Source: Actinomycetota bacterium
GTDB lineage: Bacteria > Actinomycetota > Acidimicrobiia > Acidimicrobiales > Ilumatobacteraceae
Length of the DNA: 6,511 nucleotides
Assembly (NCBI GenBank): GCA_009705435.1
Contig: WLTJ01000095.1
Location: 1 to 6,511, forward strand
Direction of reading: 5' to 3'
Made by a program: the position numbers and the translations under genes. This document shows, one piece after another, positions 1 to 6,035 of the stretch. How positions within the stretch are numbered: the stretch's first letter is position 1; each line of letters begins with the position of its first letter. The notes below the pieces were generated by a model, which was not told the DNA's origin, ran no database searches, and was given only the letters and a program-made list of their open reading frames with translations.

Positions 1-71
1 GAAGACGGTGCCTCCAAGTCTGACTGACCACTTGCCAGTCTGAGGACCGGCAACAGGTTGAAATTTTGGGT
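1..71. other. Non-coding stretch downstream of the WhiB gene
   Basis: This stretch follows the stop codon of the minus-strand WhiB gene and runs to the window edge. It holds an imperfect tandem repeat: positions 14-29 (CCAAGTCTGACTGACC) and 35-48 (CCAGTCTGAGGACC) share the core AGTCTGA, 20 bases apart. Several 4 to 5 bp inverted repeats are present, but there is no long GC-rich stem followed by a T run on the minus strand. I therefore cannot call a terminator for whiB, and no ORF is supported here. Confidence 0.4.
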
Positions 72-323
72 TTAGGCAGCGCGAACAGCGATTCGGCGCC
101 TTTTGCTAATACGGCGGCGCTCACGCTCGCTACACCCGCCCCACACCCCGTGGTCGATGTGGTTCTCTAGGGCGTATTCCAAGCATTGTGCCGTGACTGA
201 ACATGTGGCGCAGATCTTCCGGGCCCTGTCAACGCCAACCCCATCGCTGGGGAAAAACGTGTTTGGGGGATAGGCGCGACATGCACCATCTGCCATCCAA
301 GAGGCAATTGAATCTTCATTCAT
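72..323 (-). CDS. WhiB-family iron-sulfur transcriptional regulator
   Basis: An 83-residue WhiB-like (Wbl) protein. Members bind a 4Fe-4S cluster through four cysteines, sense redox state or NO, and usually act with the primary sigma factor at target promoters. The four cysteines are C15, C38, C41 and C47 (CX22CX2CX5C). The GVWGG turn is at 59-63, and a basic C-terminal tail (SERERRRISKRRR, 65-77) is the expected DNA-binding part. The C15-to-C38 spacing and the CLEYAL and SERERRR segments resemble the WhiB2/WhmD group more than WhiB1, but I do not assign a subgroup. A fifth cysteine, C64, directly follows GVWGG. I chose the ATG at 323 because AAGGAG lies 8 bases upstream. The reading frame could extend to an ATG at 434, but the extra 37 residues do not look like the family and would cover a palindromic regulatory element. 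The gene is transcribed away from the ppk1-pst genes. Confidence 0.93.
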   Translation of the reverse strand: MNEDSIASWMADGACRAYPPNTFFPSDGVGVDRARKICATCSVTAQCLEYALENHIDHGVWGGCSERERRRISKRRRIAVRAA

Positions 324-331
324 GTGTATTT

Positions 332-337
332 CTCCTT
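332..337 (-). promoter_or_regulatory. Ribosome binding site of the WhiB gene
   Basis: AAGGAG on the minus strand, 8 bases before the ATG at 323. It decides the 83-residue start over the longer frame beginning at 434. Its sequence and spacing match those at pstS. Confidence 0.75.
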
Positions 338-392
338 GTGCGAAGGTGGTTTCCGCCCGCTTCGCCCTCTGAGAAGTCGATGACTCCCTAGC

Positions 393-413
393 CACTATGA
401 GACGTTCATAGTG
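393..413. promoter_or_regulatory. Candidate operator: 8-bp perfect inverted repeat upstream of whiB
   Basis: CACTATGA (393-400) and TCATAGTG (406-413) are perfect reverse complements separated by 5 bases. A second perfect dyad, GTTCA-TAG-TGAAC (404-416), overlaps the right arm. The element lies 70 to 90 bases upstream of the chosen whiB start codon, where a dimeric regulator could control that promoter. The bound protein is unknown. Autoregulation is common among Wbl genes, but nothing in the sequence shows it here. Confidence 0.4.
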
Positions 414-596
414 AACCCGTGAGTTCCCAACCAAGATCAGTTAAGCACGCAGATGAGTGCGGAACCAGTCAGGGCCGGTTCTCACCGGGCAATGTCGCCG
501 ATAGGGTTTGTCTGACCTGCACTTTCCCGAGAAAGATATTTTTTGGTTTCGCCGCCAAATAAGACCTTTTTGGGCAAGTTTCGGTCGTTTACCAAG

Positions 597-602
597 AAGG
601 AG
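597..602 (+). promoter_or_regulatory. Ribosome binding site of the small unknown gene
   Basis: AAGGAG, 6 bases before the ATG at 609. It supports that start over the ATG at 543 in the same frame, which has no comparable site. Confidence 0.7.
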
Positions 603-608
603 TTCGCC

Positions 609-878
609 ATGTCAGATGTCCAGACCTCACACGAACCGGCCCGCGCCCACGTTCGCATCGTGTTTCTCGGACCAGTGTCACCACACTGGGACATCGTCGG
701 CGATTTTGGTGATCGGACCGTGATTGAGGAATTCCGTACGCGAGCCTTGGCACGTTTAGTTCTATTGCCTTATACGGATCCCCAGTTCAAGCGCAACCGT
801 GAGCGAATTGCGCGAGACGGAGAACGCGAAAATGTCACTGTCGAATGGGATCTTGGATTCGACGAGGATCTTTCCTGA
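609..878 (+). CDS. Conserved-looking small protein of unknown function (89 aa)
   Basis: I do not recognise this protein. It is 89 residues, soluble, with no signal peptide or membrane segment. After about 13 polar residues comes a hydrophobic strand-like segment (HVRIVFLGPVSPHW, 14-27), then FGDRTVIEEFRTRALARLVLLPYTD (33-57), which alternates helix-like and strand-like character. A basic patch follows (QFKRNRERIARDGERE, 59-74), and the tail is acidic (VTVEWDLGFDEDLS, 76-89). The strong AAGGAG site, normal codon use and collinear position 28 bases before ppk1 argue that it is real and probably cotranscribed with ppk1. The hydrophobic-core-plus-charged-tail design would suit a small accessory or regulatory protein, but I infer no activity. 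Its last codons contain a 20-base stretch nearly repeated at the ppk1 start. Confidence 0.75.
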   Translation: MSDVQTSHEPARAHVRIVFLGPVSPHWDIVGDFGDRTVIEEFRTRALARLVLLPYTDPQFKRNRERIARDGERENVTVEWDLGFDEDLS

Positions 879-906
879 ACATCAGGTAAACAACCACGCA
901 CCGTGA

Positions 907-2994
907 GTGGTGTCACTATTGAATGGGATCCCAGTGGATCATCGTTTATTAAACCGAGAACTGAGTTGGCTTGATTTCAATGAGCGCGTCTTGCGCTTGG
1001 CCACTGAACCAGGGATCCCACTTCTTGAACGGCTGAAGTTCTGTGCCATCTTCTCGTCCAACCTGGATGAGTTCTTTCAGGTTCGTGTTGCCGCAATGAA
1101 AGATCAAGAAGCCGCCGGCATCACCTCGCTGTTAGCCGATGGCCTCACACCTGCGCAGCAATTGGCACAGGTTCTTGAGCGGGTCCAAGAATTATGTCAA
1201 CGGCAACAACGTTTGTTATTTGATGTCCTACTTCCGCAACTGAAGCGCGAAGGTGTTGAATTATGTGAATGGCACGAGCTATCAGAATCAGAAGTCGCTT
1301 ATCTCAAAGATTTTTATGATCATCGGATATTTCCGATTCTCACGCCCCTAGCCGTTGATCCCGCGCATCCATTTCCCTATGTGTCAAATCTTGCTTTCAG
1401 CGTGGCGACAATTGTTCGCGATCCTGCGACCCTTGAACAGCGTTTCGCCAGAGTCAAAGTTCCTACTCTTTTTCCGCGGCTTCTAGCACTACCTGGTGGG
1501 AGCAGATTCATTCCAGTTGAGTCAGTCATCATTGAGTTTTTGGCAACTCTTTTCCCTGGCATGGAAATAGACGAGGCGACGATTTTTCGCGTCACACGTA
1601 ATGCCGACTTGGCTCTTGAGGATGAAGACGCCGAGGATTTGTTGCAAGCCGTTGAGGTCGAGTTACGCAAGCGTCGCTACGGACGTGCTGTCCGTCTTGA
1701 GATTGACCACCAAGCATCAACCAAGATGCGCGAGTTGTTGATCGCTGAGCATGATCTAAGTGAAAAAGATGTCGTTGCTGTTGATGGTCTAGTCGATCCC
1801 GCCTGCCTGTGGCAGATGCATGCCGTTGATCGCAGCGATCTCAAGGATGATCAATGGCAGCCCGTGACTGCCGGTCGATTAGCAGCAGCTGCAGAATCTG
1901 GGCGCTCAATTTTTGCAGTTGTACGAGAGCGTGCCTTACTGCTCCATCATCCGTATGAAAGCTTCGCCAGTTCTGTTGAAGAGTTTGTCGCACAAGCGGC
2001 TGTCGACCCGCGCGTGCAAAGTATCAAGATGACCTTGTACCGCACCAGTGGGGATAGTCCCATCGCTCAGCATCTTATTTTGGCTGCGGAACGCGGAGTG
2101 CAAGTGGCGGTATTGGTGGAGCTCAAGGCTCGCTTTGATGAGGCCACCAATGTGACTTGGGCGAAGGCCCTAGAGCGCGCTGGCGTCCATGTGGTTTACG
2201 GTTTAGTGGGCCTGAAAACACACGCCAAATGTGTTTTGGTGGTGCGCGAAGACAATGACGGATTACGCCGTTATGCGCACCTTGGCACAGGCAACTACAA
2301 CTCGCGTACAGCACGGACATATGAAGATCTTGGTTACATCACGTGTGAACCTGATATCACCGCTGATGCCGCTCAGTTGTTTAATCACCTCACGGGATAT
2401 AGCCGTGAGGTGAAATACAGTCGCCTCATTGTTGCTCCGGAGCAATTGCGTTCACGGTTAATTGAGTTGATCCGCAACGAAGGAGAAATGGGTGAACGAG
2501 GTCATGTCACGATCAAGGTGAATTCACTGGCCGATACCGAAATGGTTCATGAGTTGTACGCCGCGAGTCAAAAAGGTGTCAAGGTCAATTTGATTATCAG
2601 GGGTCTTTGTTGTTTGCGCGCTGGGGTCCCCGGTCTGAGTGAGAACATCAGGGTGCGCTCGGTTTTGGGTCGCTACCTCGAGCATTCGCGAGTTTTTCGA
2701 TTTGCCAACGGACAAGGGGAAAACCAACCCTTGCACCTCATCGGTTCGGCAGATTTGATGGGCAGAAATCTTGATAAGCGCGTTGAAGTACTGACTCCAC
2801 TGTCACACCCGAAACACCAAGAGTGGTTGGATAAAACATTGAACACCTTGTTGGCTGATGATGTACCTGCGTTTGAACTCATGCCAGATGATTCATGGAT
2901 GCGAGTCGGCCCTACCCTGTTTGAACCGCATTCCCAGCGACTTTTGTATGAATGGGCGGCACATCGGCAAACTCGGCGCAATTCTCGCGATTAG
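907..2994 (+). CDS. ppk1: Polyphosphate kinase 1 (EC 2.7.4.1)
   Basis: Ppk1 reversibly transfers the gamma phosphate of ATP to inorganic polyphosphate; in the E. coli enzyme this goes through a phosphohistidine. The 695 residues match the family length. The N domain carries LNRELSWLDFNERVLRLA (15-32) and SSNLDEFFQVRVA with the ATP-contacting N52. The H domain runs roughly 120-325. C1 has LYRTSGDS with R379 and KARFDEATN with R409, equivalent to E. coli R375 and R405. KTHAK carries H439, the counterpart of the phosphorylated H435 of E. coli, followed by GTGNYNSRTARTYEDLG. C2 has RYLEHSR with H593, equivalent to H592. All key residues are present. The start is uncertain: an in-frame TGA at 904-906 makes the GTG at 907 the earliest choice, but no good Shine-Dalgarno precedes it. 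GTG 910, TTG 919 and GTG 934 are alternatives that keep the domain intact. The gene sits between the small unknown gene and the pst operon, linking storage to uptake. Confidence 0.97.
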   Translation: MVSLLNGIPVDHRLLNRELSWLDFNERVLRLATEPGIPLLERLKFCAIFSSNLDEFFQVRVAAMKDQEAAGITSLLADGLTPAQQLAQVLERVQELCQRQQRLLFDVLLPQLKREGVELCEWHELSESEVAYLKDFYDHRIFPILTPLAVDPAHPFPYVSNLAFSVATIVRDPATLEQRFARVKVPTLFPRLLALPGGSRFIPVESVIIEFLATLFPGMEIDEATIFRVTRNADLALEDEDAEDLLQAVEVELRKRRYGRAVRLEIDHQASTKMRELLIAEHDLSEKDVVAVDGLVDPACLWQMHAVDRSDLKDDQWQPVTAGRLAAAAESGRSIFAVVRERALLLHHPYESFASSVEEFVAQAAVDPRVQSIKMTLYRTSGDSPIAQHLILAAERGVQVAVLVELKARFDEATNVTWAKALERAGVHVVYGLVGLKTHAKCVLVVREDNDGLRRYAHLGTGNYNSRTARTYEDLGYITCEPDITADAAQLFNHLTGYSREVKYSRLIVAPEQLRSRLIELIRNEGEMGERGHVTIKVNSLADTEMVHELYAASQKGVKVNLIIRGLCCLRAGVPGLSENIRVRSVLGRYLEHSRVFRFANGQGENQPLHLIGSADLMGRNLDKRVEVLTPLSHPKHQEWLDKTLNTLLADDVPAFELMPDDSWMRVGPTLFEPHSQRLLYEWAAHRQTRRNSRD

Positions 2995-3019
2995 GCCGCA
3001 CCCAACATGTTGCTAGTAG

Positions 3020-3048
3020 TTAACCTTGTGTTCATCTGAACATAAGAT
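3020..3048 (+). promoter_or_regulatory. Possible pstS promoter overlapping the operator
   Basis: TTAACC (3020-3025), a 17-base spacer and TAAGAT (3043-3048) resemble a sigma-70-type -35/-10 pair, with four of six matches in each box. It overlaps the 11-base repeats, which would suit repression rather than activation. An alternative -10, TAGTGT (3068-3073), lies just downstream of the repeats, the usual arrangement for PhoB-type activation where the box replaces the -35. I cannot choose between them from sequence alone. Confidence 0.3.
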
Positions 3049-3063
3049 GAACGAAAGGTGACC
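3031..3063 (-). promoter_or_regulatory. PHO-box-like operator: three 11-bp direct repeats
   Basis: On the minus strand three contiguous 11-base units begin with GGTCACC (3063 to 3057), GTTCATC (3052 to 3046) and GTTCAGA (3041 to 3035). The conserved GKTCA therefore recurs exactly every 11 bases. This is the layout of PHO boxes recognised by OmpR/PhoB-family response regulators, with units close to the Streptomyces PhoP consensus G(G/T)TCAYYYR(G/C)G in the first eight positions. The middle unit also forms an 8-bp dyad with neighbouring sequence (GTTCATCT at 3030-3037 and AGATGAAC at 3045-3052). Its position 61 to 93 bases before pstS fits phosphate-starvation control of the transporter. The identity of the binding protein is inferred; no regulator gene lies in the window. 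Confidence 0.65.
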
Positions 3064-3109
3064 TTCTTAGTGTTTCCTGCGCAGGTTGAAGAACACTTGC
3101 CTTTAACTC

Positions 3110-3115
3110 AAGGAG
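3110..3115 (+). promoter_or_regulatory. Ribosome binding site of pstS
   Basis: AAGGAG, 8 bases before the ATG at 3124. It is the strongest site in the pst operon; pstC and pstA have only weak ones, consistent with the need for more binding protein than permease. Confidence 0.75.
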
Positions 3116-3123
3116 AAACTTAG

Positions 3124-4140
3124 ATGAAGTTTAAGAATTGGGCCCTTGTGGCCACCTGTGCACTAGCACTTCCCCTTGCCGCTTGTGGCGGTAGTGATAG
3201 TGCCTCAACCCCCGACACAACTGGTTCATCGTCAAACACTGATGGTGGAAGCGTGTTTGTGACTGGCTCTTCGACCGTTGAGCCGATCTCCATCAAAGTC
3301 GGCGAACTTGCCGGAACCGACGACGGTGGCAATATCAAGGTCACTGTTGAAGGTCCAGGAACCGGTGACGGTTTCAAGAAGTTCTGTGCGGGTGACGGAG
3401 ATATAACTGGTGCATCCCGCCCGATCAAAGAAGAAGAAGCTGTTCAGTGCGCCGATGCCGGAATTGAGTATGTGGAACTGGCAGTTGCCATCGACGGTCT
3501 GACCGTGGCTACCAGTGTCAACAACACGGCCATTGAATGTCTTGATAAGGCCGCCCTATACGCCTTGATCGGACCTGAATCTGAAGGTTTCTCAAGTTGG
3601 GCCGATGCCAATACCCTCGCTGGTGAACTGGGATCCGCGTACACCTTGCCAGATGCTCCGTTGAGCATCTTCGGGCCTGGAGAAGAGAGTGGAACCTACG
3701 ACTCGTTCGTGGAATTCGCCTTTAAGTCCATCGCTGGTGATCGAGGCACTGAAGTCATCGCTCGTGCTGACTACACCGCCAGCCCAAATGACAACGTCAT
3801 CGTGGATGGTATTGAAAGTGCCGATACTTCACTCGGTTGGGTGGGCTACGCCTATTACAGGGCTGAAACCGACCGGATGAAGGCCATTGCGATCGCCAAT
3901 GATGAAGGTGTTTGTGTGGCTCCGACGGATGAGACAATTGCCGACGGTTCGTATTCCTTCTCACGCACGCTGTACATCTATGTCAATAAGGCCAAGGCTG
4001 TAGAAAATCCAGCCATTGGAACCTACGTGGACCTATATCTGTCGGCTGCTGGTGTTGAGCAGGTTGTCGCTGCTGGATATGTTCAGCTCGAGGCTGCCGA
4101 GCAACAGTCATCGGTTGATGCCTGGACTGCGCGAGGCTAA
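3124..4140 (+). CDS. pstS: Phosphate ABC transporter substrate-binding lipoprotein PstS
   Basis: Binds inorganic phosphate outside the cytoplasmic membrane and hands it to PstCA. The 338-residue precursor starts with a lipoprotein signal: positive MKFKN, a hydrophobic core, and the lipobox LAAC ending at C21, the predicted lipidated residue. A Ser/Thr/Gly/Asp-rich linker (22-42) follows. Phosphate-site motifs are TGSSTVEP (47-54), GASRPIK (96-102) and ESGTYDSF (188-195). The first and last correspond to the TGSS and SGT loops that contact phosphate in E. coli PstS. GASRPIK is typical of the SphX/PstS-like subfamily. Four mature-domain cysteines (C88, C109, C139, C264) could form disulfides. 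The ATG is set by AAGGAG 8 bases upstream. It is the first gene of pstSCAB and directly follows the PHO-box-like operator. Confidence 0.95.
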   Translation: MKFKNWALVATCALALPLAACGGSDSASTPDTTGSSSNTDGGSVFVTGSSTVEPISIKVGELAGTDDGGNIKVTVEGPGTGDGFKKFCAGDGDITGASRPIKEEEAVQCADAGIEYVELAVAIDGLTVATSVNNTAIECLDKAALYALIGPESEGFSSWADANTLAGELGSAYTLPDAPLSIFGPGEESGTYDSFVEFAFKSIAGDRGTEVIARADYTASPNDNVIVDGIESADTSLGWVGYAYYRAETDRMKAIAIANDEGVCVAPTDETIADGSYSFSRTLYIYVNKAKAVENPAIGTYVDLYLSAAGVEQVVAAGYVQLEAAEQQSSVDAWTARG

Positions 4141-4145
4141 GAGTT

Positions 4146-5084
4146 GTGAATGGGTTGCTGGCTGTCGCGGATCTCTCTGGGGATCCGCGACGCCGCGCTC
4201 ATGACCGCAGAATGCAGCGGCTCTTAGGAAGTTCGGCATTCATTACCATCATCATTAGTGCGTTGATTTTATTTGTTCTGGCTCGCGGAAGTATTGACTT
4301 TCTCAAGTCGATTGGTTGGGATCTCGGTGTTTTACGAGATTCAAGTAAGGCTCCAGGTTGGTTCCCCCGACGCGAGCGGTTTGACCTGATCACAATTGTG
4401 ATGGGCAGTGTGTTGATGGGCTCGATTGCGATGTTGGTCGCCGTGCCCCTCGGCTTAGGTACCGCTGTGTATCTCAGCGAATTTGCTCCAACGCGAGTGC
4501 GCAAAATTCTCAAGCCGATCGTCGAAGTTTTGGCCGGTATCCCTTCAGTGATTGTTGGATACTTTGCGCTCAAATTTATTGCTCCGAATATTGTTGATCC
4601 AATATTTTCTCCAGACCAATCGCGCAATATGGTGGTCGCTGGATTAGCCATCGGTGTTTTAGTGATTCCCATCATGGCCTCCATCAGCGAGGACGCGTTA
4701 CGAGCGGTTCCCTCCTCATTACGCGAGGCAAGTTATGGCATTGGCGCTCGCAAAAGCACAACCACGATTCGTATTGTTCTGCCAGCAGCGGTTTCTGGCA
4801 TTGTTGCGGCATTCATCATCGCTACATCGCGCGCCATCGGTGAGACGATGGTCGCCGCAATGGCCGGCGGTCGAGATGGCTCGGGTCCGAGAGTTCTTGA
4901 TCCCTTAGAGCCGGGTCTCACAATGACCGCAGCCATGACTAATGCCGCAGGTGGCACCGATCAAGTTAATTCCGGTGCTCCATTTCAAGTTTTGTTCTTT
5001 GTCGGACTTTTACTGTTCATGATGACCATGGGGCTCAATGTCATTGGTGATCGCTTCGTGCAACGTGTTCGGCAGCAGTACTAG
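4146..5084 (+). CDS. pstC: Phosphate ABC transporter permease PstC
   Basis: One of the two membrane subunits of the Pst phosphate importer, 312 residues. Likely membrane segments are at about 28-48, 81-107, 129-146, 162-180, 212-234 and 279-300, the six expected. The binding-protein-dependent permease (EAA) loop, which docks on PstB, covers about 182-213 (EDALRAVPSSLREASYGIGARKS and on to VLPAA). The GTG at 4146 lies 5 bases after the pstS stop, with a weak GAGG (4133-4136) ahead of it. An in-frame ATG at 4212 (residue 23) would also give a full first membrane helix, so the start is uncertain. A perfect 10-bp stem-loop (4164-4191) overlaps the region between these two starts. The next gene, pstA, follows after 6 bases. 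Confidence 0.94.
   Translation: MNGLLAVADLSGDPRRRAHDRRMQRLLGSSAFITIIISALILFVLARGSIDFLKSIGWDLGVLRDSSKAPGWFPRRERFDLITIVMGSVLMGSIAMLVAVPLGLGTAVYLSEFAPTRVRKILKPIVEVLAGIPSVIVGYFALKFIAPNIVDPIFSPDQSRNMVVAGLAIGVLVIPIMASISEDALRAVPSSLREASYGIGARKSTTTIRIVLPAAVSGIVAAFIIATSRAIGETMVAAMAGGRDGSGPRVLDPLEPGLTMTAAMTNAAGGTDQVNSGAPFQVLFFVGLLLFMMTMGLNVIGDRFVQRVRQQY
4164..4191 (+). repeat. Perfect 10-bp stem-loop at the pstS/pstC junction
   Basis: GTCGCGGATC (4164-4173) and GATCCGCGAC (4182-4191) are perfect reverse complements around an 8-base loop. The stem is GC-rich and should be stable in the mRNA. No T run follows, so it is not a standard intrinsic terminator. It begins 24 bases after the pstS stop and, if pstC starts at 4146, it encodes residues 7-16. 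It could protect the upstream pstS transcript from 3' decay or reduce pstC translation. The structure is visible; the role is inferred. Confidence 0.6.
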
Positions 5085-5090
5085 GACATC

Positions 5091-6035
5091 ATGCCCATCG
5101 TCACAGATTCCCAACGCTCTGCCACGAGGACGCAGGTACGCCAAGCGATCACTCAACAAAACCGTCATCTCCCTTCAATTGCCTTGAGCGTCACCTTGCT
5201 GATAGCAGTGACTTTTACGCTGCTCACACTTTTTTCTCTGCTGGCACGAATCGTCACTCAAGCAATCCCTGCATTCAGCGAAAGAGGGGCTTCTTTCTTG
5301 AGTGGCACCATTGGCTCGGAGCCCGACAAAGTTGGAATTTGGCCTGGTTTGTTTGGCTCATTTGCTATTGGGGTTGGTGTCCTTTTAATCGCCGTTCCCC
5401 TCGGTATTGGTGCAGCGATTTATCTTGAAGAGTACGCAGAACAAAATCGCCTGAATCGATTCGTTGTGGTGAATATTCGCAACCTCGCAGGGGTGCCGGC
5501 AGTGATTTATGGAGTTCTTGGTCTGATTATTTTTGTGGGTTGGCTCAAGCCTGTCACCAACGGTGGCACCGTTGTCGCTGCTGCTTTAACTTTGGCGATT
5601 TTGGTTTTACCTGTGGTGATCATCACCAGCATGGAAGCCATTCGAGCAGTGCCTATGGGATTGCGTGATGCTGGGTATGGGGTCGGTGCCTCACGCTGGG
5701 AAGTGACGCGCGATCATGTAGTGCCCTATGCAATGCCAGGAATTCTCACTGGCACGGTTTTGGCGTTGGCACGTGCTTTAGGTGAAGCTGCACCCTTGAT
5801 CATGATTGGGGCGATTACTGGCCTACTGCCAGAGACATCCCTCTCAGGAAAATTCACGGCAATTCCGATGTTGATTTACAGTTGGTCCGGTCGACCCGAT
5901 TCAAGTGGGGGAAATATCGGTTGGTCCAATGCCGCGGCTGGCGCAGGGCTAGTTCTCTTGGCACTCGTTTTGGTGTTTAACATCATCGGAATTTTTCTAC
6001 GAAACCATTTTGAGGCAAAGCGAGTAGGTACCTGA
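5091..6035 (+). CDS. pstA: Phosphate ABC transporter permease PstA
   Basis: The second membrane subunit of the Pst importer, 314 residues. It has a polar N-terminal tail of about 27 residues and membrane segments at roughly 28-56, 84-112, 128-150, 160-180, 213-243 and 280-303. The EAA loop that contacts PstB is at about 182-213 (MEAIRAVPMGLRDAGYGVGASRWEV and on to VVPYAMPG). ARALGEAAPLIMIGA (227-241) is a typical PstA segment. The ATG at 5091 follows the pstC stop by 6 bases, with only a short AGGA ahead of it, suggesting translational coupling. The stop codon overlaps the pstB start (TGATG, 6033-6037). Confidence 0.95.
   Translation: MPIVTDSQRSATRTQVRQAITQQNRHLPSIALSVTLLIAVTFTLLTLFSLLARIVTQAIPAFSERGASFLSGTIGSEPDKVGIWPGLFGSFAIGVGVLLIAVPLGIGAAIYLEEYAEQNRLNRFVVVNIRNLAGVPAVIYGVLGLIIFVGWLKPVTNGGTVVAAALTLAILVLPVVIITSMEAIRAVPMGLRDAGYGVGASRWEVTRDHVVPYAMPGILTGTVLALARALGEAAPLIMIGAITGLLPETSLSGKFTAIPMLIYSWSGRPDSSGGNIGWSNAAAGAGLVLLALVLVFNIIGIFLRNHFEAKRVGT

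Larger units (their letters stand above)
324..608. promoter_or_regulatory. Divergent intergenic region between whiB-like gene and small ORF
   Basis: These 285 bases separate two divergent genes and should carry both promoters. The whiB side holds the strong inverted repeat at 393-413. On the small-gene side, CTGACC (512-517), a 17-base spacer and GATATT (535-540) form a possible sigma-70-like promoter ending about 70 bases before the ATG at 609. Two small hairpins (CCGGT/ACCGG at 475-488 and CTTTC/GAAAG at 522-535) are of uncertain meaning. Reading frames within the region overlap each other on both strands, lack ribosome binding sites and resemble no family, so I treat it as non-coding. Confidence 0.55.

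Noticed and set aside
324..434. N-terminal extension of the WhiB protein by 37 residues to an ATG at 434
   Set aside because: The extra residues do not resemble the family, the ATG at 323 has a strong AAGGAG at the right distance, and the extension would cover a palindromic regulatory element.
475..488. CCGGT-TCTC-ACCGG hairpin as a terminator
   Set aside because: The stem is only 5 bp, no T run follows, and it lies upstream of both divergent genes rather than downstream of one.
522..535. CTTTC-CCGA-GAAAG hairpin followed by a T-rich stretch as a terminator
   Set aside because: The stem is short and AT-rich and no gene ends just upstream. It overlaps the likely promoter of the small gene, so chance is more likely.
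482..723. Overlapping 70-residue reading frames on both strands (482-694 minus, 508-723 plus)
   Set aside because: They overlap each other and the small gene, have no good ribosome binding site and show no family resemblance. The plus-strand gene at 609 explains the region better.
903..974. Short frame starting GTG at 903 (MSGVTIEWDPSG...), overlapping the ppk1 start
   Set aside because: It has only 23 codons and no ribosome binding site. The ppk1 frame carries the conserved NRELSWLDFNERVL motif. Its similarity to the small gene's tail is recorded as a repeat instead.
2995..3029. Terminator after ppk1
   Set aside because: Only short palindromes (AACATGTT at 3004-3011, GTTAAC at 3019-3024) are present, with no stem plus T run, so termination before pstS cannot be supported.
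4199..4684. 161-residue minus-strand open frame inside pstC
   Set aside because: It is antisense to a clear permease gene and its composition is what the complement of a membrane-protein gene gives. No family motif or ribosome binding site is seen.
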